Assembly (NCBI GenBank): GCA_020630495.1
Contig: JAHDBH010000013.1
Coordinates: 5,820 to 49,663 of the forward strand
DNA from: Saprospiraceae bacterium
GTDB lineage: Bacteria > Bacteroidota > Bacteroidia > Chitinophagales > Saprospiraceae
Reading direction: 5' to 3'
Length of the DNA stretch: 43,844 nucleotides
The position numbers were made by a program, and so were the translations under genes. Below, piece after piece: positions 23,253-29,438 of this stretch; position 1 is the first letter of the stretch, and every line of letters starts with the position of its first letter. The notes under the pieces were generated by a model that did no database searches, was not told the origin of the DNA, and was given only the letters and a program-made list of their open reading frames with translations.

Positions 23253-24031
23253 TCGTCGGTTTTAGTAGATGCGTAGAGCTTAGCTCCGCTGTTTAACTTA
23301 TTGACGATCTCTTGCTGAGCGTCTATGATTTTGAGTATGGAGAAATTATCGTCTTCTACTTCTTGAATCTTACCGTGCCCAATTATGACTTTCCTGATGA
23401 TCGGAACATCAGCGACTATTTCTTCTACTAACTCGTATACTTGAAAGACATCTTTGGCTCTAATCTTTTGGTTGTGTCCAGCAGCTAGCAGTACTTCTTT
23501 CCCTTTCTTGTCTATAGATCTGACGACGACGTAGTGTATCTCAAAACACTTCTGATTTACTTTCTCAATAAGGGTGTTGACTGCACTTTTCAAATCTTTA
23601 GGAATGCCGAGTAGAGAATTTTTGATAGGTACAGTCTGATCGGTTATGACCACTCCTTTTTCTACATCGTAGACTTTCAAGTGTAATAACTTTTCTTTTC
23701 TATCGTAGTAGGGTCTCATCATGAAGTCAAAGCCTTCTTGTTTGCCTTGCTCTACGATGTATCCGTCCATAAACTCTTCACCTTTCTGTCGTTCAAGCTC
23801 ACTTTGGATAATCTGCGAATTTGCCTTGTCGATGACGGTAAATCTGCTATCGTTCACGTAATAATTTACGATGTAGTCGCTAACACTGGGTAGGTAGTAG
23901 ACGTTTTGACCTCGTTTCTCGAGATCGTATATCGCCACTCTCTTCGTTTCCTGAGCGTGTAAAGTAATGGAAAGGGTGGCGAAACATAGGACAAGGACGC
24001 GCAGAAACAGGCTGTTGGTAGTGAATTGCAT
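23249..24031 (-). CDS. CsgG-like exported protein (operon lead gene)
   Basis: A 260-residue exported protein with a signal peptide ending near LHAQ. Residues 30-160 follow the CsgG/FlgT/LpoB-like pattern: RVAIYDLEKRGQN, then SRFTVIDKANSQIIQSELERQ, then GFDFMMRPYYD and HLKVYDVEKGVVITDQ. In this group, outer-membrane or periplasmic proteins form curli-type pores, flagellar-ring accessory parts or synthase activators. Residues 165-255 form a small beta domain (EVLLAAGHNQKIRAKDVFQVYE...) that recurs in the next gene product. No lipobox Cys is evident. No curli genes (csgA, csgE, csgF) are nearby. First of five coupled genes; a TACATTTA box (24067-24074, minus) is one base off a -7 consensus. Confidence 0.8.
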   Translation of the reverse strand: MQFTTNSLFLRVLVLCFATLSITLHAQETKRVAIYDLEKRGQNVYYLPSVSDYIVNYYVNDSRFTVIDKANSQIIQSELERQKGEEFMDGYIVEQGKQEGFDFMMRPYYDRKEKLLHLKVYDVEKGVVITDQTVPIKNSLLGIPKDLKSAVNTLIEKVNQKCFEIHYVVVRSIDKKGKEVLLAAGHNQKIRAKDVFQVYELVEEIVADVPIIRKVIIGHGKIQEVEDDNFSILKIIDAQQEIVNKLNSGAKLYASTKTDE

Positions 24032-24299
24032 GGTTTAAGTCTAGACAGAAAATTGCTAAGTTATGGTAAATGTAGTGCTAGTTTAAGAAAAAAAGAGCAG
24101 TTTGTACCCTTGATGCGATAGGATTTTTTGATTAATTTATACAATCACACTATGATTAGCCTAATGAAATTCAGAAGCAAGCTGCTTACCTTGGATCAAA
24201 TGATGTCACGTATGGTGTAGCGATGGATATTTTTCAAGCCGCGCTCAAAAGTAGAATCTATAGTACGCCTGTGCGATCTCAATAGTAGGTATTCAGGCC
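24032..24299. other. Intergenic region before the inverted-repeat element
   Basis: AT-rich leader region of the CsgG-like operon (to about 24140), then sequence with no supported gene; the longest ATG frame here (24151) has only 23 codons. The segment AGGTATTCAGGCCATTTCGT around 24287-24306 has a near copy at 24350, suggesting a small local duplication at the left boundary of the next element. Confidence 0.5.
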
Positions 24300-24648
24300 A
24301 TTTCGTGCATTAGGAATTTTAGATTGGTCTATTTCTTGGGATAAGCTTCAGGTATTCATTGGCCTATGTGCATAGACTTGATCTCATCGAGCGTAAGATT
24401 TTCTTACAGTCGGATATTGCATTAATATAGAATCAATTGTCGTGGCGTATAATGCTGTCGAGGGGCTTCGGGCATAGGATCTATCTGCCCGCCTGCAGGC
24501 TTCAGGCACTGACACCGGCCTGCCGGCAAGGCAGGCCTCACCTCCTCGGCATAGCGCGCTATGCCTCGTCAGCGGAGCTTGTCGACCTCAGTGGGCACCT
24601 GGGGCAATTGCAGCTAGGTCTTATCCATCGAAGCCTAATGCACGAAAT
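24300..24648. mobile_element. MITE-like non-coding element with 15-bp terminal inverted repeats
   Basis: ATTTCGTGCATTAGG at 24300-24314 is repeated as its exact reverse complement at 24634-24648, bounding 349 bp without a credible gene. The interior is GC-rich on its right side and full of dyads: GGCATAGCGCGCTATGCC (perfect 18-bp palindrome, about 24549-24566), GCCTGCC-GGCAA-GGCAGGC (about 24517-24535) and GCCTGCAGGC. Short inverted-repeat-bounded, gene-free elements of this size fit a MITE mobilised in trans; the palindromes also recall REP sequences. No clear target-site duplication is visible. It ends 12 bp from the htpG terminator. Alternatives: a structured RNA locus or a decayed insertion sequence. 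Confidence 0.5.
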
Positions 24649-24660
24649 AGGTTAAATAAA

Positions 24661-24694
24661 AGAAGCACACTTGCCATAGGCTGAGTGTGCTTCT
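24661..24694 (-). terminator. Intrinsic terminator of htpG
   Basis: A perfect 11-bp stem, AGAAGCACACT/AGTGTGCTTCT, with a 12-base loop that can pair further (GCC/GGC). On the minus strand it is followed by TTTATTTAAC, giving a T-rich tail. It lies 64 bases beyond the htpG stop. Confidence 0.85.
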
Positions 24695-24758
24695 ATATGA
24701 ATTGTCACCTCAAAATAAGGATCGTGAGTCTAATTTCTCATAGAGAGATAATCTAGGT

Positions 24759-26612
24759 TTACTCCTCCATAAACTGGAGACTTCGCTGAATAAACTCGGT
24801 AAGATCATTTCCAGTGAGCATCTTTTGATTAAGTCTTGCTAGATCAAATAAATACTTAGCAAAGTCTTGCTTTTTTTCAGCACCGCGCATCTTGGTCATT
24901 TTCTGAGCGATCAGTGGATGATTAGTATTGACGATGATGTCAAAAAATTCCATCTGATTCATACCCATATCCATGCCTTGCATCGCCTGCATCTCTTGCA
25001 TGCGTCGCATAAACTCGGGCTTCGTGATGATCACTGGATGATCAGTGGGAGATAGTGCTTGTAGTTGCAGCTTGTCTTTATAACTATCTAGACCTTTTTC
25101 AAAGATGGATTTAATCTTTTTCTCTTCCTTTTCAGAAAGCACACTCTCGGCTTTCTCGTCCTTATCTATGAGTTGATCAGGAGTGGCGCTATCTACTCTG
25201 ACAAATAAGAAATCAGATTCTTTCGTCTCGAGCTGCTGATAAAGGTGATTATCTAGAGGACTATCGCTGATGATGACATCGTAGCCTTTGTCTCTTACAC
25301 TGGTGATGTAGCTGTGATGTGCTGCCGCGTCAGGCGTGTAGATGACGACTTTCTTGTCATGTTTATTAGTCTGATGTTCTTTTACTTTATCTCGATACTC
25401 CTCTATGGTAAAGTGCTCGTCTTCGGTATTTTTAAATATGAGATAATCTGTGGCGCGATCATAAAATTTATCATCGGTGATCATGCCATACTTCACGAGT
25501 GTGCCGACCTGCGACCACTTTTCTTCGTAGGCCGGTCGATCTTCTTTGAAGAGACTCTTTAACTTTTCAGATACTTTTTTACTGATATAGGAGCTGATTT
25601 TCTTCACATTGCTATCTGCTTGGAGATAAGAGCGAGAGACATTGAGAGGAATATCAGGAGAGTCTATGACACCATGCAATAGGGTAAGAAACTCTGGTAC
25701 TATTTCTTTTACTTCGTCTGTGACAAATACTTGATTGCTATAAAGATGAATTTTATTTTTTTGTAGTTCTATATTGTTTACGAGCTTGGGGAAGTATAGG
25801 ACACCAGTAAGATTGAAGGGATAATCGATGTTGAGATGTATCCAAAATAATGGTGGTTGACTGTACGGATATAATTCTTGGTAAAATGATTTATAATCCT
25901 CATCCGTAAGGTCTGCTGGCGATTTTTTCCATAGCGGCTCAGGATTATTGATGGTACGTGGCTGTGATTCTGTCTTGTCGTCTTCGCCTTCTACAGGTAT
26001 TTCTTCTGTGCCGTATTCTATGGGCACGGGTAAGAATTTGCAGTATTTTTCTAGGAGCTCACTGATCTTGGCGTCTTCTAGATATTCTGTGGCGTCATCT
26101 GATATATGCAGTGTGACGATGGTACCTCGATCGTCTTTTTCTATTTCTTCTATGGTATACTCTGGATTACCGTCACAGGTCCATCGCACGGCTGGTCCGC
26201 CATTGCGAGATAGTGACTCCACCACGACCTTGTCTGCTACCATAAAGGCACTATAGAATCCTAGCCCAAAATGTCCAATAATGGCATTGTCAGCCTGATA
26301 TTTCTCTATAAATTCCTGTGCACTAGAAAAGGCTACTTGATTCAGGTATTTCTCTGCCTCTTCTACGCTCAGACCGATACCGTAATCCTTGATGGATAGT
26401 GTCTTTGCTTCCTTATCTACTTGAATCTCTACCTTGAGATCCCCTAGTTCGCCTTGGTACTCGCCTTTACTGCTGAGGGTCTTAAGTTTTTGAGTGGCAT
26501 CTACGGCATTGGATACAAGTTCTCTGAGAAATATCTCTTGATCAGAGTAGAGAAACTGCTTGATGATCGGAAATATATTTTCGGTCTGTACGGATATTTT
26601 ACCTTCTCGCAT
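24759..26612 (-). CDS. htpG: Molecular chaperone HtpG (Hsp90)
   Basis: Bacterial Hsp90, a cytoplasmic ATP-dependent chaperone. The product is 617 residues from the ATG at 26612, where the sequence MREGKISVQTENIFPII begins exactly as in the family; an in-frame extension to 26666 adds 18 residues without homology and is rejected. The GHKL ATP-binding domain shows LRELVSNAVDATQKL, DYGIGLS and GHFGLGFYSAFMVADKV. The middle domain includes LYFPKLVNN and PLNVSRSYLQ. The C-terminal dimerisation domain carries MRRMQEMQAMQGMDMG, a Met/Gln-rich stretch. A strong terminator follows. The upstream intergenic region has a sigma-54-type promoter pointing the other way; no convincing minus-strand promoter was identified for htpG itself. 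Confidence 0.97.
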   Translation of the reverse strand: MREGKISVQTENIFPIIKQFLYSDQEIFLRELVSNAVDATQKLKTLSSKGEYQGELGDLKVEIQVDKEAKTLSIKDYGIGLSVEEAEKYLNQVAFSSAQEFIEKYQADNAIIGHFGLGFYSAFMVADKVVVESLSRNGGPAVRWTCDGNPEYTIEEIEKDDRGTIVTLHISDDATEYLEDAKISELLEKYCKFLPVPIEYGTEEIPVEGEDDKTESQPRTINNPEPLWKKSPADLTDEDYKSFYQELYPYSQPPLFWIHLNIDYPFNLTGVLYFPKLVNNIELQKNKIHLYSNQVFVTDEVKEIVPEFLTLLHGVIDSPDIPLNVSRSYLQADSNVKKISSYISKKVSEKLKSLFKEDRPAYEEKWSQVGTLVKYGMITDDKFYDRATDYLIFKNTEDEHFTIEEYRDKVKEHQTNKHDKKVVIYTPDAAAHHSYITSVRDKGYDVIISDSPLDNHLYQQLETKESDFLFVRVDSATPDQLIDKDEKAESVLSEKEEKKIKSIFEKGLDSYKDKLQLQALSPTDHPVIITKPEFMRRMQEMQAMQGMDMGMNQMEFFDIIVNTNHPLIAQKMTKMRGAEKKQDFAKYLFDLARLNQKMLTGNDLTEFIQRSLQFMEE

Positions 26613-26689
26613 GAGATGAATCTTTATGGTTAAGTGATGCCTTGTGATAGTCAAAGGGCATGCCACCGCAATATGTGTGTGCTATAGGT

Positions 26690-26743
26690 GACATTTTGTC
26701 TTTTAGCCCTTGCGGGCAAATGCAAGATTGGCACGGTTTCTGC
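26690..26743 (+). promoter_or_regulatory. Sigma-54-type promoter with upstream dyads
   Basis: TGGCACGGTTTCTGC at 26729-26743 matches the sigma-54 consensus TGGCACG-N4-TTGC at all but one base, with the invariant GG (-24) and GC (-12) at exact spacing. Upstream lie the dyad GACATTTTGTC (26690-26700) and a hairpin GCCC-TTGC-GGGC (26706-26717), possible sites for an activator. Transcription would start near 26755 and run rightward, away from htpG. Confidence 0.6.
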
Positions 26744-26754
26744 AAATAGTGTGA

Positions 26755-26816
26755 TAGGCGAATTTAAGTTTGGGCGTGAGGTCAATCATCGGGCGATGGT
26801 TGACCTCCTTTTTTTT
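26755..26816 (+). ncRNA. Candidate sigma-54-dependent small RNA (about 62 nt)
   Basis: The sequence between the predicted sigma-54 start site and the terminator would give an RNA of about 62 nt: a 5' single-stranded region of about 23 nt (from TAGGCGAATTTAAG) and a long terminator hairpin ending in eight U. No start codon with a useful frame is found. The nearest plus-strand gene upstream ends at 19356, so the terminator cannot belong to an upstream gene on that strand, and the minus-strand reading of the hairpin has no T tail. The transcript is inferred, not seen. A short untranslated leader trimmed by attenuation is less likely, since no plus-strand gene follows before 35224. Confidence 0.5.
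26778..26816 (+). terminator. Strong intrinsic terminator on the plus strand
   Basis: Arms 26778-26790 and 26795-26807 (GAGGTCAATCATC and GATGGTTGACCTC) pair over 13 positions, one a T-G wobble, around a GGGC loop, then CC-free run of eight T at 26809-26816 after a single C. One of the best terminators in the window. Confidence 0.85.
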
Positions 26817-27196
26817 GTGTAAGTACCTCTGGGAAACACGTAAGTGCACTGAGCATGATCACTTCTGTAGAGTGGAGCGATTCTCGCTCCTAGAAAGCCT
26901 TGTCTATCAGCGACTTAGCTACTGTGTAGGCTGCTTGCTTGACATGTAGTACTCCATCATAATGCGTGATCTACAGACCGCTGCATCGCAGTTAGCGTAT
27001 AGCACCGCCCATTTGCGCGAAAGCGCGCTCTACCTTGCATATGGTATTGAGTCAATGTGGTGAGTGTATTGTATACCACATCGATTGTACTCGTAGACTG
27101 GTGAGGATCTATGGACGCAAGTGCTCTCCAAGTAGGTATACTGCTTGGTCCGCCTGGCTCAGATCTGCTCGATAGACAGCACTATAGAGGATAGAC
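26817..27196. other. Intergenic region, 380 bp, no supported gene
   Basis: Lies between the candidate small RNA and the surA stop. Structures seen: a perfect hairpin GGAGCGA-TTC-TCGCTCC (26874-26890), GCGC-GAAA-GCGC with a GNRA loop (27015-27026), and an inverted repeat ATGTGGT/ACCACAT (27055-27061 and 27075-27081). None is followed by a T-run, so no clear terminator for the surA operon. Could be a decayed gene; no recognisable protein remnant was found in any frame. Confidence 0.5.
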
Positions 27197-28600
27197 CTAA
27201 GGTCTGATGGTCTTGATGCCCCAGGAATCCAGATTGGGACATCCTAGGAATCGTGGATCTACCTCGATAAATGTCTCGTCGATCTTGCTCTCGATCCACT
27301 CAGCCAGGGCCTCGTTTTTCTTATTGGCTCGAGCAATCTGGCGGATCTTATCGTAGTCTTGGCTCAGGCTAGCACGATGAGGATCCGTACGACCCTGCAG
27401 CTGGACGATCCTATAGTAGCGATCTCCACTTGGCTCGCGAAATTCGAGTGGCTCACTCACATCACCGACTTCCATGCGGTCTATCGCAAAGAAGATGTCT
27501 GGGTCGATCTCATTGGCTTCAAAGAAAGTGGTGCCCGTCTGTGGATTGGTGATGCGGCCACCATTATTGTAGCTCGGGGCTTGCTCGTCGCTGTATCGCT
27601 TTACAGCCTGGCCAAATGTGATACTGTCCGTGGTGATGAGCTCGCGGGCTTCGGAGAGTTTGGCTTGGGCGAGCTCTAGGTCAGCTGGAGTAATCTCGGG
27701 CTTGATGAGGATGTGTCTTGAATTAAAATTATTTCCTCTGCGCTCTATGAGTTCTATGAGATGGTAACCGTAGACGCTCTCTACGATAGGAGACATCTGC
27801 CCTGCCTCTAGGGCAAATACTGCCGCCTCGTACTCTGGTACGAGCATACCTCGACTGAGCATACCGAGCTGTCCTCCCTGTCTAGCACTACCAGGATCGT
27901 CACTATAGATACGGGCAAGCTCGGCAAAATCTTCTCCGTCGATGATGCGCTGCTTGATGCCTTCTAGCTTTTCCCTAGCTTTTTTCTTTTCTTCCTCATT
28001 CATGAGCGGGCTGACGATAATCTCAGCTATTTCTACTTCGCTGTTGAAAAGCGGTAAGCTATCTACGGGTATGCCGTTAAAAAATTCTATGACTTCGCTC
28101 GGTGTGATATCTACGCTTGCAATTACATCTTGCTGCTTGGTCTGAATCATCAGCTGGTCTTTCATGTCTTGGCGCACGCGATTTTTGAGTTGTGCTGCGC
28201 TTTCTCCATAGAAGGCCTGGAGGCGCTCCTCGTCACCATTCATCATCTGAAGGATCCGTGACATGCGCGCATCTAGTTGGGCTTCCACCTGTACGTCTGA
28301 GACGACGACACTATCCAGCTCGGCATGTGTGAGTAGGAGTCTTTCTACTAGGAGTGATTCTAGGACTTTGCACTTCAGAGCATCCTCGTCTTGTGCAGGA
28401 CCTCTGCGAGTCTCGTATTGATACTGTGTCTCTAGCTCAGAGAGCAGCGCAATCTCATTACCTACCTGTACTATGATCTTGTCTACGATACGCATTTGGG
28501 CGCTAAGCCCTCCTATCATAGGAAGTAAGAGAGCTAGGAACGTGCAAAGTGCAGTCGTGCTTGCGAGACGGGATTTACTCTTGGACATAGTTCTTGACAT
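27197..28600 (-). CDS. SurA-like periplasmic peptidyl-prolyl isomerase/chaperone
   Basis: A 467-residue SurA-type folding factor for outer-membrane proteins. A signal peptide (to about residue 35, GLSAQ) is followed by a SurA N-terminal helical domain (about 40-180) and two parvulin domains (about 185-285 and 290-400). The first parvulin domain starts EIAEIIVSP, lacking the usual His of AHILI, so it is probably not catalytic, as in E. coli SurA. The second starts SRHILIKP and looks intact. Alternative start: ATG at 28588 (MSKSKSR). The start lies 26 bases inside the end of the preceding lipoprotein gene, so it is the distal member of a coupled chaperone operon. Confidence 0.93.
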   Translation of the reverse strand: MSRTMSKSKSRLASTTALCTFLALLLPMIGGLSAQMRIVDKIIVQVGNEIALLSELETQYQYETRRGPAQDEDALKCKVLESLLVERLLLTHAELDSVVVSDVQVEAQLDARMSRILQMMNGDEERLQAFYGESAAQLKNRVRQDMKDQLMIQTKQQDVIASVDITPSEVIEFFNGIPVDSLPLFNSEVEIAEIIVSPLMNEEEKKKAREKLEGIKQRIIDGEDFAELARIYSDDPGSARQGGQLGMLSRGMLVPEYEAAVFALEAGQMSPIVESVYGYHLIELIERRGNNFNSRHILIKPEITPADLELAQAKLSEARELITTDSITFGQAVKRYSDEQAPSYNNGGRITNPQTGTTFFEANEIDPDIFFAIDRMEVGDVSEPLEFREPSGDRYYRIVQLQGRTDPHRASLSQDYDKIRQIARANKKNEALAEWIESKIDETFIEVDPRFLGCPNLDSWGIKTIRP

Positions 28601-29438
28601 TGGACTTATCTAACTCCATATTGTAGAGTTCATTGCGTTTTATCTGGAGTAACTTGGATCGCCGCTCAAAGAGGATACTCCGTCGCAGCTCTTGATTCAC
28701 GGCGTGCATAGGTGCGACTTCTCCAGAGTACGCGAGGTCAAAGATACGGAGGTGAATCTGCGACGCGGTGATGTCTCCGACACGCATCCAACTGCTACTG
28801 GCTGGTATCTCTGGCAACAGCGTCTCTAGGTCTGTCCTGCTGAGCCACTGTGCAGTGTCGAGAAAGCAGTAAGCCTCGTCTGCTGCACAGGCCTCTGCGA
28901 TCACATCCCAGCTATCGCTGAGTGCTTTGTTCCATAGTTTTTTGCTTTCGCTGTTCTTGACCACGGGCTTAAATAGAGCACACTTGACGATGTCTTCTTG
29001 GAGCTGATAATCATCTTTGTGGGCGGCGTAGTGCTCCTCAAGATCGGCATGTGTGATCACCGAGTCGAGCTGATCAGCATAGAGCTCTTGCTCATAATTG
29101 ACTAGGAGGAGACTGGATCTGTAGTCATCTACGAGCTTCTGTACGTCTAGATTTTGAGACACATTGAGTTCTGCTTGGCGTATCAGAAGGGCGTCTTTGA
29201 TCCACCGATTCACATAGTTCTTGACGAATAAGATGCTGTCTGTCTTGCTCTCAAAGGAAGGTATCACGGACTGTACGTCCCGATAGAGCAGCTTCTTGCC
29301 ATAGACCTCACATAGAATGGTCTCAGTGGTCTGGGAGCGCGGCTGAAAATACTGGCAGGACGCGAGCAGAGATGCGAGGAGAATCACATAGAGTAGAAGG
29401 ATCCTATCGCTGTACGATGGAGTCAAAGACTTCCTCAT
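28575..29438 (-). CDS. Lipoprotein resembling a SurA/PpiD N-terminal domain
   Basis: A 287-residue lipoprotein: signal peptide with lipobox LLASC (C28). The mature part resembles the helical chaperone part of SurA/PpiD proteins (YGKKLLYRDVQSVIPSF, then VNRWIKDALLIRQAELN and VDDYRSSLLLVNYEQELYAD). Where a parvulin domain would follow (about 145-230), the sequence lacks the GGxLG and family His motifs, so it seems to be a chaperone without isomerase activity. It overlaps the upstream PpiD-like gene by 35 bases and the downstream surA-like gene by 26, forming a set of three. Function inferred from fold resemblance and context. Confidence 0.82.
   Translation of the reverse strand: MRKSLTPSYSDRILLLYVILLASLLASCQYFQPRSQTTETILCEVYGKKLLYRDVQSVIPSFESKTDSILFVKNYVNRWIKDALLIRQAELNVSQNLDVQKLVDDYRSSLLLVNYEQELYADQLDSVITHADLEEHYAAHKDDYQLQEDIVKCALFKPVVKNSESKKLWNKALSDSWDVIAEACAADEAYCFLDTAQWLSRTDLETLLPEIPASSSWMRVGDITASQIHLRIFDLAYSGEVAPMHAVNQELRRSILFERRSKLLQIKRNELYNMELDKSNVKNYVQE

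Noticed and set aside
24437-24655. Plus-strand open frame of 72 codons inside the inverted-repeat element
   Set aside because: It reads through the GC-rich palindromes and has no protein-like pattern; the element is better explained as non-coding.
26613-26666. N-terminal extension of HtpG by 18 residues
   Set aside because: The family starts at MREGKISVQTENIFP (ATG 26612); the extension has no homology.
26660-26690. Sigma-54-like element on the minus strand for htpG (TGGCATGCCCTTTGAC)
   Set aside because: The invariant GC at -12 is GA here and another consensus base differs, so it is too weak to call.
26721-26750. Nine-codon reading frame (starting ATGCAAGATTGG) over the sigma-54 element
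   Set aside because: It overlaps the promoter itself and would lie upstream of the transcript start; coincidence.
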